NCBI RefSeq assembly: GCF_000193635.1 | Contig: NZ_AEKT01000009.1 | Span: 62,001-126,000 of the forward strand | Reading direction: 5' to 3' | Length of the DNA: 64,000 nucleotides | Source of the DNA: Weissella cibaria KACC 11862 | Lineage (GTDB): Bacteria; Bacillota; Bacilli; Lactobacillales; Lactobacillaceae | In this document: piece by piece, positions 19,235 to 27,124 of the stretch | Layout: the number at the start of each line of letters is the position of its first letter | Position numbering within the stretch: position 1 is the stretch's first letter | Translations under genes and position numbers: made by a program | The notes under the pieces: model-generated | The model's input: the letters and a program-made list of their open reading frames with translations, nothing else | Told to the model about the DNA's origin: nothing | The model's database searches: none

Positions 19235-20018
19235 TTGTAATTTCCTCGTCTTTCAACCATTGTTCAACAATATGTATCCCTTGTTCATGCCAGTGTGCCA
19301 TCGGTCGCCCATCATCCCCGAAGTAACCAGTCGGCTTTGCAATCAGCATGCCCCGGCGCTGATCCCGACGAAATTCCATTGCCAAATTATTTGGACCATA
19401 TTCGTAATGGCCAGTCACATAGACCGTCCGCGTTTGCTGGTTTTGAATAATTGTCGCGCCGGTCTTCCTGTCACCAGCAATTACTTGACCTGTATCGACG
19501 TTCGCCAACGGAATGGTGAAGTAGCGTGATTGCGGCATGATAAACCCTTGCGTTTCAGTCACCCCAAATATTTTGTCGTTCAGCTTGATTGGTAAAAAAT
19601 CTTTGGTTACCAGCCCTGCCGCATAGGCACCCCAACAGATAAACAAACGCCGTGCAATATGGTCCACCTGCCACCGCATAAAGTCCTGAAATTCTGGCCA
19701 AAAATCAATTGCCTGTTCTGGCGTTTGGTCCAGTGGCGCGCCTGTGACAATCACGCCATCAAAATAGCGATTTTTAATATCAGCAAGCGTCGTATACCGC
19801 TGCTGGACTGCTACCGGATGGTGGCGAATACGATGTGAAGCCGGTATAGCAAAGGTCACAGCCACATCAACATCTGTGCCACTAAGTAATGACGTAAACT
19901 GCTGTTCTGTTACGGCCCGATTCGGCATTAAATTCAACACCAATAGTTGCTTGGTTTGCCGACAAGTTGTTTTGTCAGATTCTTTAGCTGTAAAACCATT
20001 TAGTAATTGCACTGTCAT
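19227..20018 (-). CDS. metA: Homoserine O-acyltransferase (MetA family)
   Basis: Acylates homoserine, the first committed methionine step. Recognised by LVLNLMPNRAVTEQQF, DGVIVTGAPLDQTP, the nucleophile C128 in ICWGAYAAG and the His/Glu pair in VTGHYEYGPNNLAMEFRRD. The 263 residues are clearly fewer than the usual 300 or so, yet all catalytic blocks are present. Whether the donor is acetyl- or succinyl-CoA cannot be settled here; Gram-positive relatives mostly use acetyl-CoA. It is first in metA-(PLP enzyme)-hom, directly behind a methionine T-box. Confidence 0.93.
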   Translation of the reverse strand: MTVQLLNGFTAKESDKTTCRQTKQLLVLNLMPNRAVTEQQFTSLLSGTDVDVAVTFAIPASHRIRHHPVAVQQRYTTLADIKNRYFDGVIVTGAPLDQTPEQAIDFWPEFQDFMRWQVDHIARRLFICWGAYAAGLVTKDFLPIKLNDKIFGVTETQGFIMPQSRYFTIPLANVDTGQVIAGDRKTGATIIQNQQTRTVYVTGHYEYGPNNLAMEFRRDQRRGMLIAKPTGYFGDDGRPMAHWHEQGIHIVEQWLKDEEITNG

Positions 20019-20032
20019 TTAATTTCCCCTTT

Positions 20033-20325
20033 TAAACAAAAAATCCCGTAAGCCCATGCAACTGCACAGACTTACGGGACGACTTTTCACCGTGGTACCA
20101 CCCGAGTTTGTTAGATTATCCTAACCTCACAATACGCCAAATCAAATTGGATATATCGTTGCGCAATAACGGGCGCACCCGGCAAAAACTTACCTTACTA
20201 GCTCATCTTTACAACCACTCCGAGACCATTATTCCAAGCAACGCTATTATCGACTCTCACCAAATGCCGACTCTCTGGCTAATAGCTGTTGTTCGTACTC
20301 ATCTCTTCAACGCTGGAACAAATAA
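20033..20325 (-). ncRNA. T-box leader, methionine-specific
   Basis: tRNA-sensing attenuator of the metA operon. The conserved T-box sequence CGGGTGGTACCACGG is at 20104-20090 on the minus strand. A terminator stem CCCGTAAG (20078-20071) / CTTACGGG (20052-20045) with a T run follows, and the antiterminator can form with the T-box. Stem I carries the AGAGAGTCGGC and GGTGAGAG blocks, and the specifier loop reads GGAATAATGG, with the codon ATG at 20229-20227. The specifier therefore indicates uncharged tRNA-Met as signal, in keeping with the three methionine genes downstream. Confidence 0.96.
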
Positions 20326-20326
20326 T

Positions 20327-20355
20327 ATATTAGAATTACATTAGAATAATGTCAA
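20327..20355 (-). promoter_or_regulatory. Promoter of the metA operon
   Basis: TTGACA (20355-20350), a 17-base spacer and TAATAT (20332-20327) on the minus strand, directly before the T-box leader. Confidence 0.88.
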
Positions 20356-20385
20356 CACTTTTATAATTGTTTTTTCATATTAAGT

Positions 20386-20420
20386 AAAAAAAGACCTGTG
20401 ATTATCTATCACAGGCCTTT
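20386..20420 (-). terminator. Terminator of the Eis-type acetyltransferase gene
   Basis: AAGGCCTGTGAT / ATCACAGGTCTT stem followed by a long T run on the minus strand, 9 bases after the stop. Confidence 0.92.
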
Positions 20421-20428
20421 ATTAATAG

Positions 20429-21598
20429 TTAAAAATAATCAGCTAGCACCGGCTTTTGCTTTGGTAATTGTGCTTGTAGCAGGCTAAACGTTTTCGCATC
20501 AGCTGTCGTTAAATCACCGGTTAACAACAAATTATCTAACGACCGATAGCCCATTAGCCATTGCGTAAACGCTTGGATTGAACCAGTGATTGCCGGTGCT
20601 TCTGACTGCACTACCCGCGTCAGCTCACCACCACGTAATTCAAAACGACCACCATTCCACGGTGCAGTTTCATCAGTGACATTAAACACAACTTCTGTTG
20701 GCAACATGATATCAAGTGCTTGCACAAAAGCTGGCAAATTGACAATTCGCGCCTGCATGTAGGGTACAACGCGGGCCTCATACTGTGGTTCAGGCATGAG
20801 TTGCAGCACCGGGAGCTCGTTCAAATCACTGACAGGTGCTTCATACTCGAAGCGACTAAATGCACCAGCATGACTTCCGATAAAACGGGTCGTACTTAGC
20901 AATGCATCCGTCGTCAAAGTGACCCATTCACGAATTTTAAAGGTTTCCCCCACGAACTCGTACATCACGTACCCTTGCGTTTCGTGATCGTCATCCCGGT
21001 AGATTACAACTTGGGTATGTGGTGTTTTCATCATAAAATAATAGTCCCACCACCAGTTTTCCCGTTCAATCCCGCCTCGCTTCATCTGAGGGGCCCGCTC
21101 ATAAACGGCATCCATCAAAGCTTGCGCCTCATCAAACGCCATCCGTGTGATTGTCCCGCCACGACGCTTTCCCTGTGGAAAATGTTCCGCCGACCAGCTG
21201 AGATGTAGCCGATCAAAAGCTTGCGCGTACCCAAATCGGCCGTAAAAGCCATACGAAAATGGTGCCAAATAGCTTAAGATGTCACCCCGTTCATACGCTT
21301 CTTGTAGTGCCACCATCATAATACGTGAAGCTGCGCCGTCACCCCGATATTCTGGATAACTACTGACATTACCAATGCCGTTTGCATTTAGCAATTGTTC
21401 ACCCCAATTGACTTGGAATGGTATTTGCGTCACCTGACTCGTTAACTGTTGTGCATCAAACTCCCCATATGCAATTGTTTGACCAAAGAAATAGCGTAGT
21501 GCATCCTTACCGCCTCGTGGCTCTTTATGAAAAGCATATCGATATAAATCATAAACTGCTTCAAAATCATTTTGTCCTAACTTAATTGGTTGTCCCAT
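20429..21598 (-). CDS. Eis-like GNAT N-acetyltransferase with SCP2-like C-terminal domain
   Basis: Probable N-acetyltransferase of the Eis family; the substrate is unknown. Residues about 5-145 form a GNAT domain with the acetyl-CoA loop in SSYPEYRGDGAASRIM. Residues 145-285 form a second GNAT-like lobe, and 290-389 resemble an SCP2 sterol-carrier fold (WNGGRFELRGGELT, then LLLTGDLTTADAKT). The start is set at MGQPIKLGQNDFEAV (21598), which has GGGGGA 8 bases upstream. About 389 residues, normal for Eis. Monocistronic. Confidence 0.88.
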   Translation of the reverse strand: MGQPIKLGQNDFEAVYDLYRYAFHKEPRGGKDALRYFFGQTIAYGEFDAQQLTSQVTQIPFQVNWGEQLLNANGIGNVSSYPEYRGDGAASRIMMVALQEAYERGDILSYLAPFSYGFYGRFGYAQAFDRLHLSWSAEHFPQGKRRGGTITRMAFDEAQALMDAVYERAPQMKRGGIERENWWWDYYFMMKTPHTQVVIYRDDDHETQGYVMYEFVGETFKIREWVTLTTDALLSTTRFIGSHAGAFSRFEYEAPVSDLNELPVLQLMPEPQYEARVVPYMQARIVNLPAFVQALDIMLPTEVVFNVTDETAPWNGGRFELRGGELTRVVQSEAPAITGSIQAFTQWLMGYRSLDNLLLTGDLTTADAKTFSLLQAQLPKQKPVLADYF

Positions 21599-21679
21599 GA
21601 GATTATCCCCCGATCTCAATTTACCCATATCGTACCACACGTTTTTGGAGAAGTAGACTGGAAACACATAGTTACATTA

Positions 21680-21714
21680 AAAAACGTGCCAGGCTAAAAC
21701 AACCTCGCACGTTT
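21680..21714 (-). terminator. Terminator of the BMP-family gene
   Basis: AACGTGCGAGG pairs with CCTGGCACGTT (one bulge) and is followed by a T run on the minus strand. Confidence 0.88.
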
Positions 21715-21723
21715 GATAATCTA

Positions 21724-22845
21724 TTAGTTTGTTAATGATGTGCGATTAGCCTTTGGCGCATCGTACTGACCTGTGTACTTCAAGCTGATTGAACCGTCTT
21801 CAATCTTCTTTTGGTCGGCCGTAACAGCCTTCTTTTCATCGGCTGGCATGTTTGATGTGATGACACCAACACCACCATCCTTAATACCGTACCAAACCGT
21901 CTTACCACCTTGGAACTTATCCTTCATGGCATCGTTAGCCGCGTTCTTCAAACCGTTACCAACTTCAGTCAACGATGACGTCAAGGTAAAGTTATCCTTC
22001 TTGCCATCAGCCGTCTTGTAAGCGCCTTGTGGTGTCTGGTCGATATCAACACCAATCATCCAAACTTTTTCCTTGGCCAGTTGGTCTGACTTCAAGGCTT
22101 GGTTGTGGCTCTTAACAGCCGTGAACGCACCGTTACCAACTCCACCGGCAACGTGGAAGATTACCTTGATGTTCTTAGCCATCATGGTGTTTGCAATCAA
22201 GGTTCCCTTCGCCGCATCTGAATATGAGGCGGCATAAATTGAACTTACCTTCATGTTCTTATCAACTGAAGCCACACCTTGACGGAATCCGTATTCAAAA
22301 CGACCAACCACAGGGCCATATTGACCACCAATAAAGCCGATTGTATCCGTACCTTCAGCCTTCGCTTGCATCGCGGCAGCAACACCAGCCAAGTATGATG
22401 ATTGTTCTGACTTAAACATCAATGATGTGACGTTCTTCAACTTTGGGTTAGCTTGCGCATCCACCAAAGCGTACTTTGTATCTGGATTTTGCTTAGCCGC
22501 CTTTTCAAGTGAATTTTGCAAGTTAAACCCGATACCAGCAATCATCGAGAACTTAGCAGCTTGTGCTTGTTGGAAGTTTGTATCAAAGTCAGCCTGAGTC
22601 TTTGAAAGGAAGTAGTCGTAGCCACCCTTACCCTTCTTCAAATCGTGTGATTCTCCCCAACTCTTCACACCCTTCCAAGAAATTTCCGTGAATGAGTGAT
22701 CTGAAATATTACCACCTTCATCTGAAACCATTGCGAGTGAAAAATCATTCTTGCTTGCGCTCGTGTGTGAGGCTGATAATGCATAGGCACCTCCGGCCAA
22801 CACAACCAATACAGCGCCACCAATCATAACTTTCTTAGATACCAT
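21724..22845 (-). CDS. BMP/PnrA-family substrate-binding protein (probable nucleoside binding)
   Basis: Extracellular binding protein of the BMP family, usually the nucleoside receptor of an ABC importer. An N-terminal hydrophobic segment (residues 6-24) is followed by ALSASHTSAS with no lipobox cysteine, where most relatives are lipoproteins. Family blocks: FSLAMVSDEGGNISDHSFTE, YALVDAQANPKLKNVTSLMF, QSSYLAGVAAAMQ and GFIGGQYGPVVGRFEYGFRQG. 373 residues. No permease or ATPase genes lie beside it, so its partners are elsewhere or it acts as an orphan receptor. A TATAAT box lies near 22940. Confidence 0.9.
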   Translation of the reverse strand: MVSKKVMIGGAVLVVLAGGAYALSASHTSASKNDFSLAMVSDEGGNISDHSFTEISWKGVKSWGESHDLKKGKGGYDYFLSKTQADFDTNFQQAQAAKFSMIAGIGFNLQNSLEKAAKQNPDTKYALVDAQANPKLKNVTSLMFKSEQSSYLAGVAAAMQAKAEGTDTIGFIGGQYGPVVGRFEYGFRQGVASVDKNMKVSSIYAASYSDAAKGTLIANTMMAKNIKVIFHVAGGVGNGAFTAVKSHNQALKSDQLAKEKVWMIGVDIDQTPQGAYKTADGKKDNFTLTSSLTEVGNGLKNAANDAMKDKFQGGKTVWYGIKDGGVGVITSNMPADEKKAVTADQKKIEDGSISLKYTGQYDAPKANRTSLTN

Positions 22846-23303
22846 TCTAAACTACCTACTTCCTTATATTAGGTTACACGCAAATTGCGTGCCCTTATCC
22901 ACCCGAGGGCTTTTTAATTTCGTTTTAAACGACGTATATTATAATACCAGGTTTTCGATAATATGCGACATTTTTCCTAGTTATACACGTTTTATCCACA
23001 GAAATTGGTATAGGACACTTTAATAAACGAACAATGCATCCTAAACTAGCAAATTTTGTGCAAAAAAATAGAGAACTTCAAAGTTCTCCACAGGCTACGT
23101 CCGCATTTATTATAAGTAAAATTTCATTGTGGATAACAACAGCAATCGTTGCGCCATTCCTTAAAACCAACAATGCCCATAATATTGAAGAATCCGCTGT
23201 ACTACACGTTAGATCTCCAAATACAACTTAACCACCTTTAGCCATCGATGAAATAGTTGTAACTATACCAATTCGGATTTGTACCGACAAAATTAGTGTA
23301 AAC
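22846..23303. other. Long gap with clustered DnaA-box-like sites
   Basis: Between the BMP gene and rplT there is no convincing gene. Five matches or near-matches to TTATNCACA are visible: TTATCCACC at 22895, TTATACACG at 22981, TTATCCACA at 22992 (perfect), TTCTCCACA at 23084 and TGTGGATAA at 23128 (perfect, reverse). A GCCCT/AGGGC hairpin with T residues on the plus strand is at 22891-22914. The sites could bind DnaA away from the origin. Confidence 0.5.
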
Positions 23304-23342
23304 AAAAAACACGCAATGAACTTATCGTTCAGCGCGTGTTTT
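23304..23342 (-). terminator. Terminator of infC-rpmI-rplT
   Basis: AACACGC pairs with GCGTGTTTTTT around an inner TGAAC/GTTCA stem, with a T run on the minus strand, just after the rplT stop. Confidence 0.9.
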
Positions 23343-23350
23343 ACTAAGCA

Positions 23351-23914
23351 TTAAACCAATGCCAACAACTCAGCCTTCTTTGCAGAAGCTGGGAAGTCGA
23401 TACCGTTAGCTGACAAGTATGCCTTGATTTCAGCAACAGTGTTCTTGTCTGAAGGCTTCTCTGATGAAACAACCTTCTTAGCAGCCTTAGGAGCAGCGGC
23501 GTTAATCTTAACACCCTTCTCTGAAGTAGCTGCAGTAGCTTCGCGAACAACTTGACCGTTGTCTGCCAAAGCCTTCTTTGAAGCTTCAGCCAAAGCTGAG
23601 AATGCTTCAAAGTCTGAAACTGCCAAGTCGGCCAACATCTTACGGTTCAAAGTTGAACCCATCAATGACAAACCGTTCATGAAACGTGAGTATGACAAAC
23701 CGTTCATACGTGCTGCAGCGTTAATACGTGCAATCCACAACTTACGGAAGTTGCGCTTCGTTTGCTTACGGTCACGGAATGCATAGAACCATGACTTCCA
23801 AACTTGTTGCTTAGCAACCTTGTAGTTGATGTGACGTTGACCACGGTAACCCTTGGCCAACTTGATCATCTTCTTGCGACGTGCGCGCGTAACAGTACCA
23901 CCCTTAACTCGCAT
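23351..23914 (-). CDS. rplT: 50S ribosomal protein L20 with C-terminal HeH/LEM-like extension
   Basis: L20 is an early 23S rRNA-binding assembly protein and the autogenous repressor of its operon. Residues 1-117 are a complete L20 ([52 protein letters not shown]). The usual protein ends near 118; this one has 187 residues. After an Ala/Lys/Ser-rich linker, residues about 150-187 read [20 protein letters not shown] and KKAELLALV, which matches the helix-extension-helix (HeH/LEM, SAP-like) pattern. The extension is in frame and precedes a good terminator. It may add nucleic-acid contacts. Confidence 0.93.
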   Translation of the reverse strand: MRVKGGTVTRARRKKMIKLAKGYRGQRHINYKVAKQQVWKSWFYAFRDRKQTKRNFRKLWIARINAAARMNGLSYSRFMNGLSLMGSTLNRKMLADLAVSDFEAFSALAEASKKALADNGQVVREATAATSEKGVKINAAAPKAAKKVVSSEKPSDKNTVAEIKAYLSANGIDFPASAKKAELLALV

Positions 23915-23983
23915 GGGTATTTCCTCCAGTAATTTCTAAAATATAATTCGGAACCGATTAAAACTTAAAGTAAAAGCTTTAAA

Positions 23984-24178
23984 TTAACGGCTCAACATGT
24001 GAACGTAAGTCTTCAACGTCGTGTTGTTCATCATTGAAGTTCCACGTAGTTGACGGCGCTGCTTCTTAGTCTTACCGTGGAAACGGTGTGACGTAAAGGC
24101 GTTACCTGACTTCAAACCACCGTTAGCAGTCTTCTTAAAACGCTTTGCTGAAGCGCGGTGTGTCTTAAACTTAGGCAT
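23984..24178 (-). CDS. rpmI: 50S ribosomal protein L35
   Basis: Small basic 50S protein of 64 residues, starting [20 protein letters not shown] and containing [15 protein letters not shown]. The start is set at 24178 because L35 begins MPK; the frame runs five codons further upstream. It lies between infC and rplT, the conserved order. Confidence 0.97.
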   Translation of the reverse strand: MPKFKTHRASAKRFKKTANGGLKSGNAFTSHRFHGKTKKQRRQLRGTSMMNNTTLKTYVHMLSR

Positions 24179-24203
24179 TGATATGTCCTCCAAACTGGTT
24201 TAA

Positions 24204-24737
24204 TTACTTAGTTTCCTTGGGTGCAAGCACCATAAACATGCTGCGCCCTTCCATCTTTGCTCTAGATTCAACTTTTGCAATTTCCTCTAGATCAGTTGCA
24301 AATCGGTCCATCACTTCACGCCCAATTTCCTTGTGCGTGATAGCACGTCCGCGGAAACGGATTGAAACCTTAACCTTGTTACCCTTCTCCAAGAACTTAA
24401 CTGCGTTCTTCTTCTTAGTATTAAAGTCATTGTCATCAATCGTTGGGCTCAAGCGAACTTCCTTGATGCTGACGATTTTTTGGTTCTTACGTTGTTCGCG
24501 TTGCTTCTTTTGACTATCGAAACGGAACTTTCCGTAATCCATAATCTTAGCAACTGGTGGCTTGGCATTAGCCTGAACCAATACCAAATCCAACTCTTGC
24601 TCATCTGCGATTGCCTGGGCGTCTGCCTTAGACATAATACCTTGATCACCATCATCAGTGATCAAACGTACTTCGCGAGCACGAATGCGATCATTAATCA
24701 AATCTTGTTGTTGTTGTGGTTGGCGCGCGTTTGCTAT
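24204..24737 (-). CDS. infC: Translation initiation factor IF-3, apparent AUA start
   Basis: Binds the 30S subunit and checks start-codon pairing. The N-domain block is [14 protein letters not shown], followed by [20 protein letters not shown] and the C-domain [12 protein letters not shown]. From the TTG at 24701 the protein would lack part of its N-terminus and have no ribosome site. The frame continues upstream ([11 protein letters not shown]) to an ATA at 24737-24735, preceded by GGAGGT with 7 bases spacing. I therefore infer AUA as start, in line with the rare AUU-type starts by which infC is autoregulated in other bacteria. 177 residues. Confidence 0.93.
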   Translation of the reverse strand: MANARQPQQQQDLINDRIRAREVRLITDDGDQGIMSKADAQAIADEQELDLVLVQANAKPPVAKIMDYGKFRFDSQKKQREQRKNQKIVSIKEVRLSPTIDDNDFNTKKKNAVKFLEKGNKVKVSIRFRGRAITHKEIGREVMDRFATDLEEIAKVESRAKMEGRSMFMVLAPKETK

Positions 24738-24770
24738 GGTCCTTACCTCCGAAAAAACTTGAAATAAAGT

Positions 24771-24895
24771 AAAAGCGGGTCATCGCGACACACGATAACC
24801 CGCCATTCATCATCAATCAATAATGAGTGATTTACCCGACGAGTTTACTCGCCAAGGTGAACAACAGGTCCGCTGTTACTTTATTTCTTAACAGA
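24771..24895 (-). ncRNA. L20-type leader of infC-rpmI-rplT with attenuator
   Basis: Between the promoter and infC lies a structured leader. It ends in a hairpin (GCGGGT...ATCG with CGAT...ACCCGC, 24803-24775) followed by TTTT on the minus strand. Upstream segments (24835-24885) can form alternative pairs, including GCGAGTAAACTCGTC. Position and layout fit the L20 leader known from Firmicutes, where L20 protein promotes termination. The class is inferred from context, not from an exact sequence match. Confidence 0.7.
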
Positions 24896-24900
24896 TATAT

Positions 24901-24929
24901 ACTATACAGCCCTACTCACCAGGAGTCAA
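24901..24929 (-). promoter_or_regulatory. Promoter of infC-rpmI-rplT
   Basis: TTGACT (24929-24924), a 17-base spacer and TATAGT (24906-24901) on the minus strand. The -35 box lies inside the last codons of nusB. Confidence 0.85.
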
Positions 24930-25334
24930 GGCTTTGTTCAAAATTCCGTTAATGAACTTACGAGATGCATCATCTGTAAAGTCGTGGGCCAATTGCAAAG
25001 CCTCATTAACGGCAATCTTAGCTGGCGTTTCAGCATACTTTACTTCGTACATTGCAACACGCATTAATACGACGTCGGCCAAGTTCAAACGATCAATCGT
25101 CCAACCATCGGCTAAGTATTCTGAAATCGTCAAATCGAATTCATCTTGGTGATCAACGATACCGTTAACCATGTCCAACAAATCCGTTGGTAGTTCATCT
25201 TCCCAAGTAATTTCTGGATCCCCATCTAATACTTGTTGGACAACTGCCTCGACTTGCGCATCTGGATTCATTGCCAATCCGAAAACAGATTGGAATGCGG
25301 CTTGTCGTAATTGGTGTCGGTTCAATGATGCCAT
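24912..25334 (-). CDS. nusB: Transcription antitermination factor NusB
   Basis: RNA-binding antitermination factor for rRNA transcription. The 140-residue all-helical protein starts with the NusB block LNRHQLRQAAFQSVFGL. It contains LNLADVVLMRVAMYEVKY, then PAKIAVNEALQLAHDFTDDA and KFINGILNKAL, the family hallmark. The start overlaps the stop of the upstream Asp23-family gene by one base (TAATG). The infC promoter lies in its 3' end. Confidence 0.96.
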   Translation of the reverse strand: MASLNRHQLRQAAFQSVFGLAMNPDAQVEAVVQQVLDGDPEITWEDELPTDLLDMVNGIVDHQDEFDLTISEYLADGWTIDRLNLADVVLMRVAMYEVKYAETPAKIAVNEALQLAHDFTDDASRKFINGILNKALTPGE

Positions 25335-25771
25335 TATGCTTCAGTCCCTTCCGTATCGTCGTCATCGCCAAACAAGTTGTTTGGGTCAACGGTCAACGTT
25401 GGCTTTGTTGAAACAACACCTTGTACGTGTACGTTTACCAAGGTAACTTGCAATTCAGTCATTGCGGCTACTTGTGAAGTGACACGCTCTTGGATTGCGT
25501 GGGCAACCTTAGGCACGCTAACGCCGTAGTTCAAGTAAACGTAAACATTTACTTCTAATCCTGCTTCGCCTTGCTTCAATTCAACGCCCTTACCGTGCAT
25601 ACGACGACCAAAGGCTTCTTGAGCACGCTCAGACAATGAACCACGCAAGCGGGCAACACCTTCAACTTCTTGCGCTGCCAAGCCGGCGATAATCTCAAGC
25701 ACGCGCGTGTTAACACGCGTCTCACCTGAAATGTCGCTTGGGTGCGCCAATACAATGGTTTCTTCTGCCAT
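25334..25771 (-). CDS. Asp23/Gls24 family envelope stress protein (YqhY-like)
   Basis: Small acidic protein of the Asp23/Gls24 family; the YqhY branch is usually found beside nusB and is linked to fatty-acid (acetyl-CoA carboxylase) balance in Bacillus. Family features: TRVNTRVLEIIAGLAAQEVEGVARL, KGVELKQGEAGLEVNVYVYLNYG and an acidic C-terminus (FGDDDDTEGTE). The start is set at MAEETIVLAHPSD (25771). About 145 residues. Between efp and nusB, as commonly seen. Confidence 0.9.
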   Translation of the reverse strand: MAEETIVLAHPSDISGETRVNTRVLEIIAGLAAQEVEGVARLRGSLSERAQEAFGRRMHGKGVELKQGEAGLEVNVYVYLNYGVSVPKVAHAIQERVTSQVAAMTELQVTLVNVHVQGVVSTKPTLTVDPNNLFGDDDDTEGTEA

Positions 25772-25792
25772 GGAACTATCCTCCTTCAAAAT

Positions 25793-25825
25793 GAAAGCGC
25801 CGGCCGGCTGCCGGTCGGCGCTTTC
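25793..25825. terminator. Strong hairpin between efp and the Asp23-family gene
   Basis: GAAAGCGCCGGCCGG pairs with CCGGTCGGCGCTTTC (15 bp, one G-U on one strand). On the minus strand it is followed by ATTTTG, so it may only partly terminate efp transcription and let some pass into the next gene. Confidence 0.75.
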
Positions 25826-25863
25826 AACAGTATGTTTATTATACCTGATTTTACTAATTAAAA

Positions 25864-26430
25864 CTAGGCACGTGACGTGTATGATCCACCGTTGTCAGTG
25901 TTAACAACCAACTTGTCACCTTCGTTGATGAAGTCAGGAACAGTGATAACCAATCCAGTCTCCATCGTTGCAGGCTTACCACCACCGTTAGCAGTAGCAC
26001 CCTTGATACCTGGTTGCGTTTCCTTAACAGTCAACTCAACAGTCTTAGGCAATTCAACGTCCAAGATTTCACCCTCGTAAGTCGTGATCTTAACGTTCAT
26101 GTTTTCCAACAAGAACTTCAAAGCATCTTGGATCTTGTCAGCAGGGATTGAAACTTGTTCGTAAGTTTCGTTATCCATGAAGACGTGTTGGTCACCTTCA
26201 GCATACAAGTATTGCATTTCAGTCGTCTCGATGTTAGCTGTTTCGAACTTGTCACCAGGACGGAAAGTGATTTCGTTAACAGCACCCGTACGCAAGTTCT
26301 TCAACTTTGAACGCACAAAGGCTGCTCCCTTACCAGGCTTAACGTGTTGGAACTCCAACACACGCCAGATTGATTGGTTGTACTCGATCGTCAAACCAGT
26401 CTTCAAGTCATTCATACCAATAGTTGCCAT
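25864..26430 (-). CDS. efp: Translation elongation factor P
   Basis: Relieves ribosome stalling at polyproline. The 188 residues have the three beta-barrel EF-P layout: N-terminal KOW-like domain with the loop [17 protein letters not shown] (tip lysines 31 and 34), the [15 protein letters not shown] block and the C-terminal OB signature [27 protein letters not shown]. Which modification the tip lysine carries cannot be told from this window. Confidence 0.97.
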   Translation of the reverse strand: MATIGMNDLKTGLTIEYNQSIWRVLEFQHVKPGKGAAFVRSKLKNLRTGAVNEITFRPGDKFETANIETTEMQYLYAEGDQHVFMDNETYEQVSIPADKIQDALKFLLENMNVKITTYEGEILDVELPKTVELTVKETQPGIKGATANGGGKPATMETGLVITVPDFINEGDKLVVNTDNGGSYTSRA

Positions 26431-26529
26431 GATTGAATTCTCCTAGATTTATGTCTTTCTGAATTATATTAGCAGAGTTTTTGTCTAAAAACTAGTATTG
26501 CGTGCTTTTTTATTCGGAAAAAGTTGGGT

Positions 26530-26776
26530 TATGGGTTGTGTCCGCCCTACCGGTCGGAGTGGCCTGCCCCTTCTTTCGGCTCGCTAACCCAAGTAGACCA
26601 TGACCTGTGGGGAGCGGCATCCACTGCGTTGCAGCGTACACCTTTACCTCCTCGTGGCTCTAAGCGGGAAACCCGCTAAGAACCCACACCCACTGGTCAA
26701 GGTCCACTTGGGTCTAAACGCTCGGCGGGGCAGGCCACAGCAACCAAGCAATCCTCTGTTTCTTTGATAGTCATCC
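26530..26776 (-). repeat. Structured element A1 (minus orientation), family of four
   Basis: Reading the minus strand: GATGACTATC, then TTGGTTGCTGTGG (26747-26735), a long closing stem (26738-26727 with 26570-26559, 12 bp perfect; then 26714-26689 with 26612-26586, three mismatches), inner hairpins including AGCGGGAAACCCGCT (26663-26677), and a 3' hairpin TCCGACCGGTAGGGCGGA followed by ACACAACCC. The fold is branched. It pairs divergently with element B1 and shares end sequences with A2 and, more loosely, B1 and B2. There is no coding capacity. Confidence 0.7.
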
Positions 26777-26847
26777 ACCACATAATACTAAGTTAAACTG
26801 CTAACTTGTTTTTCCGGTAGATGTACATCCATAACAGACCAGAACCT

Positions 26848-27070
26848 CTCGGCTGCTAGCATGAAAGTGTGGGGCTATCGGAGCGTTCAAATTGGGGCAA
26901 CATGCCGCATGGCCGGCGCTATTCGGAGAATTCCTGCAGGACTTAAAGGATTAGGGGGAATTATTTGCCCCGCTGAATGGCGTCCGCGCCATTCGGTTGC
27001 CCCAATTTGAACTTTGTCGGAGATAGTCCCGCGCTTTCAGGCGTCGACGCAACGCGTCGACACTAACCAC
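26848..27070 (+). repeat. Structured element B1 (plus orientation), family of four
   Basis: Begins CTCGGCTGCTAGCATG (26848). A 17-bp stem (26863-26879 with 27022-27038) is fully paired if three G-U pairs are allowed on the plus strand; a further perfect 17-bp stem joins 26885-26901 and 26996-27012. Inside are hairpins such as GAATGGCGTCCGCGCCATTC (26975-26994). A perfect 8-bp hairpin GTCGACGC-AAC-GCGTCGAC follows at 27042-27060, then ACACTAACCACC. The G-U pairs favour an RNA made from the plus strand. Confidence 0.72.
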
Positions 27071-27074
27071 CGAC

Positions 27075-27108
27075 TAAAAAACGAAGAACCACCAAAGCAG
27101 TTCTCCGT
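27075..27108 (-). terminator. Terminator of pgi
   Basis: ACGGAGAAC pairs with GTTCTTCGT around a short loop and is followed by TTTTT on the minus strand. Confidence 0.85.
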
Positions 27109-27124
27109 CATTAACTTCTATCTC

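Noticed and set aside
22860-22950. Purine or preQ1 riboswitch before the BMP gene
   Set aside because: No conserved core of either class; only a simple GC hairpin is visible.
23034-23231. A 65-codon plus-strand frame in the DnaA-box gap
   Set aside because: No ribosome site, no protein-like composition, and it covers DNA-binding motifs.
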